The notes beneath the pieces were generated by a model. That model was given only the letters and a program-made list of their open reading frames with translations, was not told the origin of the DNA and made no database searches. A stretch of 6,565 nucleotides of DNA. Origin: Cyanobacteria bacterium UBA7694. Its GTDB lineage: Bacteria; Cyanobacteriota; Sericytochromatia; UBA7694. Shown here piece after piece: positions 1 through 5,505 of the stretch. The stretch is from positions 4,284 to 10,848 of the forward strand of contig DLGM01000249.1 in NCBI GenBank assembly GCA_002482705.1, written 5' to 3'. The translations under genes were made by a program, and so were the position numbers. The stretch's first letter is position 1. Each line of letters begins with the position of its first letter.

Positions 1-124
1 GGGCTGAGCTAGAGGGAGAGGCTGTTGCCACAGAATGAGGGCTTGTTTGCAGGCTGGGGCCGGAGGGTTGAGGGCCGCAGGCAACGAGGGTGGTGAGTAA
101 TACCAATGGGGTCATCCGATTCAT
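1..124 (-). CDS. Putative lipoprotein, N-terminal part (runs off left edge)
   Basis: Reading the minus strand from the ATG at 124-122 gives 41 complete codons with no stop before the window edge. The protein begins MNRMTPLVLLTTLVAC, a short basic n-region, a hydrophobic core and the lipobox LVAC with Cys16 as the expected lipidation and cleavage site. It is followed by a Gly/Pro/Ser/Thr-rich stretch (GPQPSGPSLQTSPHSV and on) typical of the flexible tether of a bacterial lipoprotein. By family knowledge it would be processed by Lgt and signal peptidase II and anchored in a membrane. The globular domain lies outside the window, so the function is unknown. The other nearby minus-strand ATG (129) meets a stop after two codons. 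The motif TAGAAAGATAG lies 5 nt upstream of the start, as it lies 4 nt upstream of the exonuclease start. No Shine-Dalgarno is visible. Confidence 0.72.
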   Translation of the reverse strand, partial: MNRMTPLVLLTTLVACGPQPSGPSLQTSPHSVATASPSSSA

Positions 125-129
125 GGCAT

Positions 130-140
130 CTATCTTTCTA
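130..140 (-). promoter_or_regulatory. Shared start-proximal motif TAGAAAGATAG (copy 1, lipoprotein)
   Basis: On the minus strand TAGAAAGATAG ends 5 nt before the lipoprotein ATG. The same 11 nt occur before the exonuclease ATG. TAGAAA could be a -10 hexamer: a TTGAAT sequence lies 19 nt upstream of it, with the 140-159 hairpin filling the spacer. AGAAAG could instead be a weak ribosome-binding site. I cannot tell which from the sequence. Confidence 0.35.
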
Positions 141-159
141 AAAAGCGGGGTTGCTTTTT
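140..159 (-). terminator. Hairpin terminator downstream of the exonuclease gene
   Basis: AAAAAGC (140-146) and GCTTTTT (153-159) are perfect complements around a 6-nt loop. On the minus strand the right arm ends in five T residues, as in a short intrinsic terminator for the exonuclease gene that stops at 219. The run of T is short and lies inside the stem, so termination may be partial. The hairpin ends only 15 nt before the lipoprotein ATG, so leaky read-through into that gene is possible. Confidence 0.5.
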
Positions 160-181
160 ATTCAACCATATCCTGTTCAGA

Positions 182-207
182 GTGAGTGCGTCTGAGAACA
201 CACTCAC
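182..207. repeat. Inverted repeat just past the exonuclease stop codon
   Basis: GTGAGTG (182-188) and CACTCAC (201-207) are perfect 7-bp inverted arms with a 12-nt loop. The element begins 11 nt beyond the exonuclease stop codon on the minus strand. No T-run follows on either strand, so it is not a standard intrinsic terminator. It may be a 3'-end stabilising hairpin that acts together with the terminator at 140-159. Confidence 0.4.
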
Positions 208-218
208 CCTGTGATTGT

Positions 219-836
219 TTAATAAAGCGAAACCACGCCTTTTTCTTTGAGTGCCCAGAAGCAGCGCACCATAGCTTGCACGTCGACCAAGGCATTGTGT
301 GCCCCGTCAAAGCCTTCGTTAAAAAGTTTGCGGTGAAGTTCTTCGAGTTTGGGGAATTTAAAGCGATTGCCAGAGGGAATCGCGCAAAAATCAACGCTGC
401 TCTCCATGGTGCAAATTTTGTTCAGATCAATCAGGCGGTTGCGGCGTTCAGCGCGCAAAAATTCGGCACCTATAATTTTTTCATCAAAAGAAATATTATG
501 GGCGACCAAAACGGTGGTGCTATCGAGCACTTGCTCAAAAATATCGAGCACTTCGCTGAGCGGTCTTCCCTCTTTAAGGGCTTTTTCGTTGGTAATACCG
601 TGAATGCTGTCGAAAATATAATAACCTTCCGGGTAGATCAAATAATCGCCCCGAGACAGCTCTTTGGCTTCTGAGTCAGTTTGGATCCAGGCCAATTGGA
701 TCATGCGTGGCCAGTTATCAACCTCGGACAAAGGGGCCTTAAAATCGGCTGGCAGTCCATTGGTTTCGGTATCAAAAAAGAGGAAAACCTCGTCTTTGAC
801 AAACTCGTCCGTGTCAAATAGTGAAAATTGTCCCAT
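219..836 (-). CDS. DnaQ-like DEDDh 3'-5' exonuclease
   Basis: This 205-aa protein belongs to the RNase H-fold DEDDh exonucleases (DnaQ/epsilon, RNase T, ExoX type), which remove nucleotides from 3' ends with two metal ions. All three Exo motifs are visible: Exo I FFDTETNGLP with Asp22 and Glu24; Exo II AHNISFDEKI with Asp118; Exo III HNALVDVQA with His180 and Asp185. The H-x4-D spacing marks the DEDDh subgroup. Its length suits a single exonuclease domain with no polymerase, helicase or UvrC-like fusion. A slightly long insert between Exo I and II (about 30-65) includes NWPRMIQLAW, the usual strand after Exo I. Whether it proofreads, repairs DNA or trims RNA cannot be told, and I would not call it dnaQ. 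The ATP-grasp gene lies 83 bp upstream on the same strand. No clear Shine-Dalgarno precedes the ATG; TAGAAAGATAG ends 4 nt before it. Confidence 0.93.
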   Translation of the reverse strand: MGQFSLFDTDEFVKDEVFLFFDTETNGLPADFKAPLSEVDNWPRMIQLAWIQTDSEAKELSRGDYLIYPEGYYIFDSIHGITNEKALKEGRPLSEVLDIFEQVLDSTTVLVAHNISFDEKIIGAEFLRAERRNRLIDLNKICTMESSVDFCAIPSGNRFKFPKLEELHRKLFNEGFDGAHNALVDVQAMVRCFWALKEKGVVSLY

Positions 837-840
837 GGTG

Positions 841-851
841 CTATCTTTCTA
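841..851 (-). promoter_or_regulatory. Shared start-proximal motif TAGAAAGATAG (copy 2, exonuclease)
   Basis: On the minus strand TAGAAAGATAG ends 4 nt before the exonuclease ATG and is identical over 11 nt to the copy at 130-140. Both copies sit where a ribosome-binding site or the -10 box of a leaderless or very short-leader promoter would be. There is no convincing -35 box for this copy. Confidence 0.35.
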
Positions 852-869
852 GGGGAAATAAGGAAGTGA

Positions 870-910
870 GGGCCATGGCAGGGATGCATTGCAACAACCC
901 ACCATGGCCC
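870..910. repeat. Large inverted repeat between the ATP-grasp and exonuclease genes
   Basis: GGGCCATGG (870-878) and CCATGGCCC (902-910) are perfect 9-bp inverted arms. A CA/A internal bulge then allows a second 3-bp GGG/CCC stem (881-883 with 898-900) to stack on top, giving a 41-nt hairpin. It starts 10 nt beyond the ATP-grasp stop codon on the minus strand. Only a pyrimidine-rich stretch follows (TCACTTCCTTATTTCC), not a pure T-run. It may be an imperfect terminator, an attenuator or an mRNA-stabilising structure that sets the ratio of the two genes. Confidence 0.5.
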
Positions 911-919
911 CGATGCCGT

Positions 920-2347
920 TTATTTGGCGTACAGTACGGTGGTCAGGTAATCCTTGGCATTGGCACGGAAGGTGTTGTCCATCATTTCTTTGTAAGAATA
1001 ATAGAAACGCTCGTGTTCTTGCTCAGGGAAGTCGCTGAACTTCATGAAGATTTGCATGAGCTCAGCAAAGTGCGTGTCATAGAACTCAATCATGCGCGCA
1101 TCAATGTCTTTGAAGTTTTTGTCGCAGAAGTCTTGGAAGGCTTCTTTTTCAAAGTACTTCACGGACTCTTTCATACAGAACTCGTATTTCTGTTCTTGGC
1201 TCTTCTTCGGATCATTGAGTACCTTGAGGTACTTGATCTGTTCGAGGTCGATGCCCATATCTTTGCCGGTGACTGCACAGAAGGTGAACCATTTCACCAG
1301 TGCACAGATCAACCAGGGGAAGTGTACGTGCAGGGAGGTGAAATTGCTGTCCGGGCAGGCATTGGCAAAGTCAATCGGGTGGATACAGCCGTCTTTGACC
1401 AGGGTCTCGAAGGAGTTGTAGGTCCAGCGGTGGTAAGAGTTGATAAAGTTCACGTAGCTCTCTAAGCGGGTGAACATGGCTTTGTCAACGCGCAGCTTTT
1501 CTGGGCTGTAGTGCTCATGCAGCGGGGCTTCAGGCACAAAGCGCATGGGCATGACTTGGGGGCCAATTGCCATACAGCGGATAAAGGTGTCATAGTCGAG
1601 CACGGCTTCTTGTAAATGGAAGGCTCGGCCGCCGGTTTCATCAAACTTTTGGTACAGCTCGTCCATATTGTCGATTTTGAATACGTCGGCTCCGCCGCCG
1701 CCATCGACCTTTTTCAGGAAGAGCGGGAATTTGTTGCCGAAGTGTTTTTCGACGGTCTCTTGCAGGTAGTTGCCTTTGACATAAAACTGGTCGCGCAATA
1801 AGCGAGCCTTTTCAATGTGTTTAGCAGAGCGCTTGAGGGTGCTTTCGACTTTGTCCCAATCGGTGGTGCGGTAGTCTTCGCTCCAGCCGTGTTTGGTGTT
1901 TTCGATGATCACCTCTTGCTCGTATTTCCACCACTCGTCGCGGCGCTGGGCTTCCGTATAGGGAGAGAACTGGGGCAGCAGTACGGTGGTCGGGAAGCGA
2001 TCTTTGGGGTGCATGGCACGGGCCATCAGATCATAGGTGCTGTGTTTGTCATACCCGTTAAAGGTATAACTGTGGTTGGCAAACGGAATTTGGTTGTTCA
2101 TGGCCGTGGCGGCCCAACTGCGGTAATAGTCGTTCCAGTGGACGGTGCGATCAACAACAAAGTCGCTCTTGTCGCGCACGTCTTGGCCGCATACGAGGGG
2201 TTCAGCGATCACGCGACCCAGCTCGATTTTATATTCTTTGCCTTTGTACTTAATGGTGGGATCCAGGAAGTCCATAAAAGACTTCATGGCATAACGCATG
2301 CTCCAATCATAGGAGGCCATGATGTTAATCTTCTTGACTTCAGCCAT
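920..2347 (-). CDS. Uncharacterised ATP-grasp-like protein
   Basis: This 475-aa protein has ATP-grasp features in its middle. PLFLKK (208-213) supplies the candidate ATP-binding lysine and is followed by the glycine-rich loop DGGGGADV (215-222). FHLQEAV (243-249, Glu247) resembles the hinge that contacts adenine. YDTFIR (252-257) and MPMRFVPEAP (267-275) look like the central strands. HPIDFANACPDS (323-334, Asp326 and Asn329) looks like the C-terminal metal-binding site. ATP-grasp enzymes generally form an acyl-phosphate and then ligate an amine or thiol; the substrate here is unknown. The N-terminal ~200 residues are rich in Trp, Tyr and His, and the tail after ~360 is helical and rich in Lys, Glu and Phe. 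Neither matches a family I can name. No signal peptide or TM segment is seen, so it is probably cytosolic. The ATG at 2347 has a good Shine-Dalgarno at 2357-2363. A shared transcript with the downstream exonuclease is possible. Confidence 0.75.
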   Translation of the reverse strand: MAEVKKINIMASYDWSMRYAMKSFMDFLDPTIKYKGKEYKIELGRVIAEPLVCGQDVRDKSDFVVDRTVHWNDYYRSWAATAMNNQIPFANHSYTFNGYDKHSTYDLMARAMHPKDRFPTTVLLPQFSPYTEAQRRDEWWKYEQEVIIENTKHGWSEDYRTTDWDKVESTLKRSAKHIEKARLLRDQFYVKGNYLQETVEKHFGNKFPLFLKKVDGGGGADVFKIDNMDELYQKFDETGGRAFHLQEAVLDYDTFIRCMAIGPQVMPMRFVPEAPLHEHYSPEKLRVDKAMFTRLESYVNFINSYHRWTYNSFETLVKDGCIHPIDFANACPDSNFTSLHVHFPWLICALVKWFTFCAVTGKDMGIDLEQIKYLKVLNDPKKSQEQKYEFCMKESVKYFEKEAFQDFCDKNFKDIDARMIEFYDTHFAELMQIFMKFSDFPEQEHERFYYSYKEMMDNTFRANAKDYLTTVLYAK

Positions 2348-2356
2348 GGTGTAGAA

Positions 2357-2363
2357 TCTCCTT
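2357..2363 (-). promoter_or_regulatory. Ribosome-binding site of the ATP-grasp gene
   Basis: AAGGAGA on the minus strand ends 9 nt before the ATG at 2347. It supports that start over the internal Met at residue 10. Confidence 0.75.
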
Positions 2364-2502
2364 CAATGTCTCTGAGGACAAATGTTCCCTGTCAGCATAC
2401 CGCATTGAACCGGTGATCGGCAGCTTAGGGGCGGGTTCTAGGAACACCGCGTCATGATTGGGTTTAACCGAAAATTAACGTCAGATTAATTCGTTCTTGG
2501 GC

Positions 2503-2508
2503 TATAAT
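2503..2508 (+). promoter_or_regulatory. -10 box of the LmeA-like gene
   Basis: TATAAT matches the sigma-70-type -10 consensus perfectly, in an A/T-rich stretch. No good -35 hexamer is found at 16-19 bp; TTAACG at 2475-2480 is 22 bp away. Transcription would begin near 2514-2516, leaving a leader of about 23-25 nt that contains the Shine-Dalgarno at 2526. The TTG codon at 2497 would then lie upstream of the transcript start. Confidence 0.6.
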
Positions 2509-2525
2509 AATTTTAATTCAACCCC

Positions 2526-2532
2526 AGGAGGT
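2526..2532 (+). promoter_or_regulatory. Strong Shine-Dalgarno that fixes a GTG start
   Basis: AGGAGGT is a consensus Shine-Dalgarno, 6 nt before the in-frame GTG at 2539. The longer open frame from TTG at 2497 has no such site. Confidence 0.8.
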
Positions 2533-2538
2533 CGACCT

Positions 2539-3915
2539 GTGCAAGTCAACGGATACAATCCCTACAATACGGTTTCTGCCACTGGCTCCGTTGCCCCTGC
2601 TCCTGCGGTTGCTCCCGTACGCCCAACGGCTGCTGCCCCTGCCAGCCCTTATGGCCAAGACCAGTTCCTGCCTACCAATCATGCTTATGTTAGCAACAAC
2701 ACCATCTCTGGTGTAGGCAAAGATATTGGCATTCGTCTGCTGGGTCGCCAATTAGCCCTCAAATCGGACTATATTGAAGCCACCTTTATCGACAAAACCC
2801 CCCACAATCCCCTCGACATTGAAAACGCCGATTTTAACCTGCACATTAAAGCGGGTGAAGCGCATATCTCGGATGTGGACGCTACGCTGACCGTTGAACA
2901 TCTATTGCGCAAAAGCGCTGCTTTAAAAGGCAAAGAGAGCCCGGTCACCGACCTGCGCGTGGCTTTTGATGCCAATAACCAAATCCGTGTTCAGGGTAAA
3001 GTCAAAACGCTTGGTATGCGCATGCCCTTTGAAGTCAGTGGCACCGTTTCCGCCCGTGCCAGTGGCGAATTACAATACGACTTGGGCAAAGCCAAAGTAG
3101 CGGGTATCAATGTGTCCGGCCTCATGAATGGCCTTGGCTTAACCGTTGATAAGCTCCTGAAATTGCGTGATCCCAGTCAAGGTTATTACACCGAAGGCAA
3201 TTCCCTGGTGTTTGACCTCAGCCGCTTTATGGCCACCACCCCTGAAGATCCCCAAATCCAAGCCCATATCCGCGGTGTCAGCACCCACTTGGGCAATCTC
3301 TCCCTGCTAGTGGGGGATACGGAGCAAGATGTTCAGCGCGTGCTGCGCGAACGGGAAATTAAAGAACCCGCTTATATCAAGGCCCAAGATGGCCACGCCT
3401 ATGTGGATGGTTTTTTCCTGAAAGATGGAGCCGTTAATCTCTATGATCGCACCCCTGGTGATGGCCGTTTGCACATCAACAACCAGGGCGAATTAAACAT
3501 CCAGCTTAAAAAGGGCATGGTCGGTATTACCGAGCCCCGTTTCACCGAATTACTCAAAGACGAAATTGGTGAGGGCGGCGATTTCTCGAACATTAAAGGC
3601 ACCCTGAAAAACGGGACCTCCCAACTGAGTGGCACCATGTACGGCTTTATCCCCGTTAAGTTGAATCTGACCTTTGGTAGCACCACCACCGGGCAACTGT
3701 ATTTCACCCCCGAGAAGCCCAAAGCGTTTGGCATTGTGCCCCTGCCTGAAAAATGGGTGGCTGGCAAAGTCCAAAAGATGGTGAAGAACGGAACTCCCTA
3801 CGGAGAAACCGGCATTGCCCTTGGCGGCATGCAGAACATCAACCTCGGACATGTGAAACAGGTTGTACACCAAAATGGTTATGTGGTGATTGAAACCGGC
3901 CAAGCTCCTCAGTAG
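2539..3915 (+). CDS. LmeA/DUF2993-like protein with two similar halves
   Basis: The protein is 458 aa from the GTG start, chosen for its AGGAGGT site and the TATAAT box just upstream; the frame extends 14 codons further to a TTG. Residues ~1-40 are low-complexity, rich in Asn/Tyr then Ala/Pro, like a linker. No signal peptide, TM segment or enzyme motif is seen. The rest looks all-beta with amphipathic strands. Residues ~99-259 contain an amphipathic strand, a 'D-T-V-x-x-L-L' helix region, VTDLRVAF, IRVQGKVKTLGMRMPFEVSG and later VFDLSRF, the pattern I associate with LmeA/DUF2993 lipid-binding-like domains. Residues ~320-455 repeat it loosely: IQLKKGMVGITEPRFTELL, SGTMYGFIPVKLNLTF, then VAGKVQKMVK. 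A role in lipid binding or at the envelope is inferred only. It has its own promoter, diverges from the ATP-grasp gene and ends at a terminator shared with the recombinase. Confidence 0.72.
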   Translation: MQVNGYNPYNTVSATGSVAPAPAVAPVRPTAAAPASPYGQDQFLPTNHAYVSNNTISGVGKDIGIRLLGRQLALKSDYIEATFIDKTPHNPLDIENADFNLHIKAGEAHISDVDATLTVEHLLRKSAALKGKESPVTDLRVAFDANNQIRVQGKVKTLGMRMPFEVSGTVSARASGELQYDLGKAKVAGINVSGLMNGLGLTVDKLLKLRDPSQGYYTEGNSLVFDLSRFMATTPEDPQIQAHIRGVSTHLGNLSLLVGDTEQDVQRVLREREIKEPAYIKAQDGHAYVDGFFLKDGAVNLYDRTPGDGRLHINNQGELNIQLKKGMVGITEPRFTELLKDEIGEGGDFSNIKGTLKNGTSQLSGTMYGFIPVKLNLTFGSTTTGQLYFTPEKPKAFGIVPLPEKWVAGKVQKMVKNGTPYGETGIALGGMQNINLGHVKQVVHQNGYVVIETGQAPQ

Positions 3916-3926
3916 GTGTTCACAAT

Positions 3927-3965
3927 AAAAAGGAGACGATTTATTCGTCCCCTTTTTGTTTTTTT
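3927..3965. terminator. Bidirectional terminator between convergent genes
   Basis: AAAAAGGAGACGA (3927-3939) pairs with TCGTCCCCTTTTT (3945-3957) except for one A-C mismatch, around a TTTAT loop. On the plus strand it is followed by G and a 7-T run to 3965. On the minus strand the other arm ends TCCTTTTT. It lies between the stop codons of the LmeA-like gene (3915) and the recombinase (3969) and can serve both. Confidence 0.88.
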
Positions 3966-3968
3966 GCC

Positions 3969-4844
3969 CTATCCCAAGAGTTCGACCGCTGACCGCAATT
4001 TGCCCGGTTCGGTTTGGGCATAAATGAGGGTGGTATCGAGGCGGGAGTGTCCGAGTAACTTGGAGATCTGCTCTAAGGGGGCGCCCCGGTCGAGCAACTG
4101 GGTGGCAAAGGTGTGACGCAGTTTGTGGGGGCTATAATCACCCAAGCCCGCTTGTTTGAGCATGTCTTTGACAATGTGCCGGGTTGCCCCATACGAAATA
4201 CGTCGACCCTTATGATTTTTGCCCATACTGACAAACAGTGCCGGTGAGCGCAGATAGGGCAAGGTCGCGCGAATCGAGACCCACTCTTCGAGGGCATAAG
4301 CCAGGGTTTGGTTTATCGGGATCAGGCGTTCTTTGTCACCTTTACCGCGTACCAAGAGCTGTTTATTGTCCCACAAAATGTGTTCCTCATTGAGCTGTTG
4401 CACTTCGCCAATACGCATGCCGGTGTAATAGAGCATTTTGAGCATGGTCATATTGCGAATCGACTCAGCATCAACGGTTTGGACTGAGCCCAGCAGATTT
4501 TTGACCTGTTGTTCAGAAAGGTATTTGGGCAGGCGGCGGGGGAGGCCGGGAGCAGCTAAGTTCCCGGCTGGGTCTTCTTTGATATACCCATGGCGCTCGG
4601 CATAATCAAAAAAGCGCTTGATGGCAATCAGGCGACGACGTACTGTCGTGGCTTTTAATTCTTCGAGCGTATTCATGTATTTAAACAGTTCGCGTTCTTT
4701 GGCTTCAATCAACGGTTTCTTGATATAGGCTTCGACCAGACGCAGGTCGGACTCGTAGGCGATCAGGGTGTGCTGGCTCAGGCGGCGCTGGCGCAGCAAC
4801 ACAATAAAATCTTCAACCCCAAATTTTCCATCATCGTTTAACAT
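3969..4844 (-). CDS. XerC/XerD-type tyrosine recombinase
   Basis: This 291-aa protein is a full-length site-specific tyrosine recombinase. The N-terminal SAM-like core-binding domain (about 8-90) contains RRLSQHTLIAYESDL and the helix TTVRRRLIAIKRFF. The catalytic domain (about 105-290) has all six residues: Arg144 in TGMRIGEV, Lys168 in RGKGDKERLIPI, His240 and Arg243 in HKLRHTFAT, His266 in LLGHS, and the nucleophile Tyr275 in TTLIYAQT. His240, Arg243, His266 and Tyr275 fall at the numbers I recall for E. coli XerC. Length and layout fit Xer proteins, which resolve chromosome dimers at dif, better than phage integrases, which usually carry an extra arm-binding domain. No phage or integron genes adjoin it. 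XerC and XerD cannot be separated by reading, so no symbol is given. A TATAAT box ends 6 nt before the ATG and there is no Shine-Dalgarno, so translation may be leaderless. Confidence 0.95.
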   Translation of the reverse strand: MLNDDGKFGVEDFIVLLRQRRLSQHTLIAYESDLRLVEAYIKKPLIEAKERELFKYMNTLEELKATTVRRRLIAIKRFFDYAERHGYIKEDPAGNLAAPGLPRRLPKYLSEQQVKNLLGSVQTVDAESIRNMTMLKMLYYTGMRIGEVQQLNEEHILWDNKQLLVRGKGDKERLIPINQTLAYALEEWVSIRATLPYLRSPALFVSMGKNHKGRRISYGATRHIVKDMLKQAGLGDYSPHKLRHTFATQLLDRGAPLEQISKLLGHSRLDTTLIYAQTEPGKLRSAVELLG

Positions 4845-4850
4845 GTCTCT

Positions 4851-4856
4851 ATTATA
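4851..4856 (-). promoter_or_regulatory. -10 box abutting the recombinase ATG (leaderless promoter)
   Basis: TATAAT on the minus strand is separated from the ATG at 4844 by only 6 nt (AGAGAC). Transcription would therefore begin at or within 1-2 nt of the start codon. No convincing -35 box is visible. Confidence 0.6.
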
Positions 4857-4869
4857 AGGGTTTTATATG

Positions 4870-4886
4870 CAATAATTTTGTTATTG
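4870..4886. repeat. Perfect palindrome upstream of the recombinase gene
   Basis: CAATAA (4870-4875) and TTATTG (4881-4886) are perfect 6-bp inverted arms around TTTTG. It sits 14-30 bp upstream of the recombinase -10 box, covering its -35 position. It could be an operator. It does not match the dif layout of 11-bp arms around a 6-8 bp centre. Confidence 0.4.
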
Positions 4887-4921
4887 GAGTCACGAGAAGC
4901 AAGAATGCTTAAAGCGTCACC

Positions 4922-4937
4922 CACGGTTTTTCCCGTG
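4922..4937. repeat. Short hairpin downstream of the two-TM gene
   Basis: CACGG (4922-4926) and CCGTG (4933-4937) form a 5-bp stem with a 6-nt loop, about 30 nt past the stop codon of the minus-strand two-TM gene. A T-rich tail (TCTTTT) follows only on the plus strand, where no gene needs terminating. It may be a weak 3' hairpin of the minus-strand transcript. A second 5-bp repeat, AAGCA/TGCTT, is at 4897-4910. I see no gene in 4845-4968. Confidence 0.25.
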
Positions 4938-4968
4938 TCTTTTGCTGATCTATGTGGGGTAGAGTGTG

Positions 4969-5436
4969 CTAATGCAGTTGCTTGCGGGTAAAGTCTGGGA
5001 AACGGTATAACATGGCCCCATTGTCGCTAACTTCCATGACGGCGATGCCTTTATCTACCAATTCTGTGAGTAAGATTTGGCTACGGTCTACGGGTAATTT
5101 ACAGGTCATGGCCACTTCTGAGATGGTAAGGCAGCCCCGCTCTGATTGGGCCAATTGTAAAATGGACTGAATGTCAGCATCGTTTGGGTGTGGAGCTGAG
5201 GGGTTAATGGGGCTGCCTAGGTCACGCCAAGCTCGGTGAGCGGAAAGCAGCGTAGTGAGTGTGAATATGACCAGCATCCCGAATAAAACGCCTACATCGG
5301 TGCGTTCTGCTGGGGGGGTAGAGGCCTGACCTGTCATGAGATCACTGGCGCAAGCAATCATTAAGAACAGCGAAAGTAGGCAAAATAAGAGGCTGATATA
5401 ACCCCGCAGTTTGCGAAACACCAAAGCCAGATCCAT
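4969..5436 (-). CDS. Membrane protein with two TM helices and a winged-helix-like C-terminal domain
   Basis: The protein is 155 aa from the ATG at 5436, which has a GAGG Shine-Dalgarno and a good promoter just upstream. The frame extends to a TTG at 5478, but that codon lies upstream of the predicted transcript start. Two hydrophobic helices are visible: about 13-30 (YISLLFCLLSLFLMIACA) and 48-65 (VGVLFGMLVIFTLTTLLS), with a short loop between them. The basic residues before TM1 (RKLR) and after TM2 (HRAWR) put both ends in the cytoplasm. Residues ~87-147 look like a winged helix: SILQLAQSERG, then TISEVAMTCKLPVDRSQILLTELVDKG as helix-turn-helix, then the wing VMEVSDNGAMLYRF. This could be a membrane-tethered regulator or a protein-interaction domain. 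No known family is recognised. It may also be read from the proteasome-like gene 69 bp upstream. Confidence 0.82.
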   Translation of the reverse strand: MDLALVFRKLRGYISLLFCLLSLFLMIACASDLMTGQASTPPAERTDVGVLFGMLVIFTLTTLLSAHRAWRDLGSPINPSAPHPNDADIQSILQLAQSERGCLTISEVAMTCKLPVDRSQILLTELVDKGIAVMEVSDNGAMLYRFPDFTRKQLH

Positions 5437-5443
5437 AGGCGTG

Positions 5444-5447
5444 CCTC
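5444..5447 (-). promoter_or_regulatory. Ribosome-binding site deciding the two-TM protein start
   Basis: GAGG on the minus strand lies 7 nt before the ATG at 5436. Nothing similar precedes the longer TTG start at 5478. Confidence 0.65.
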
Positions 5448-5464
5448 GGAGGAAAGATATCCTT

Positions 5465-5494
5465 ATTCTACGCGACAAAAGGAGCTTGGGTCAA
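5465..5494 (-). promoter_or_regulatory. Sigma-70-type promoter of the two-TM gene
   Basis: On the minus strand TTGACC (5489-5494) and TAGAAT (5465-5470) are separated by 18 bp, each one or two bases from consensus. Transcription would begin near 5458, giving a leader of about 22 nt. The promoter sits between the stop codon of the proteasome-like gene and the two-TM start. Confidence 0.7.
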
Positions 5495-5505
5495 AGTTGA
5501 TGGGC

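Noticed and set aside
186..674. 162-aa plus-strand open frame opposite the exonuclease
   Set aside because: It is antisense to a gene with all catalytic motifs intact, so it is a frame shadow.
821..1465. Long plus-strand open frame (214 aa), and 1817-2416 plus (199 aa)
   Set aside because: Both are antisense shadows of the ATP-grasp gene, have no ribosome site and lack recognisable domains.
2394..2399. Promoter TATGCT on the minus strand for the ATP-grasp gene
   Set aside because: The -10 match is partial, with no extended -10 and no -35 box at 16-19 bp. Too weak to list as a feature.
3969..4844. Tyrosine recombinase as evidence of a prophage or integron
   Set aside because: It has Xer length and domain layout, no arm-binding domain, and no phage genes, attachment-like repeats or cassettes in the window.
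4861..4890. dif-like recombination site next to the recombinase gene
   Set aside because: The A/T-rich stretch has a short palindrome but not two 11-bp Xer half-sites resembling the dif consensus.
5349..5352. Possible lipobox (LMIAC, residues ~25-29) in the two-TM protein
   Set aside because: It matches a loose pattern, but a second TM helix and a basic cytosolic domain follow, which suits a membrane protein better than a lipoprotein.
4969..5478. 169-aa form of the two-TM protein starting at TTG 5478
   Set aside because: This start lies upstream of the predicted transcript start and lacks a Shine-Dalgarno. ATG 5436 has both signals.
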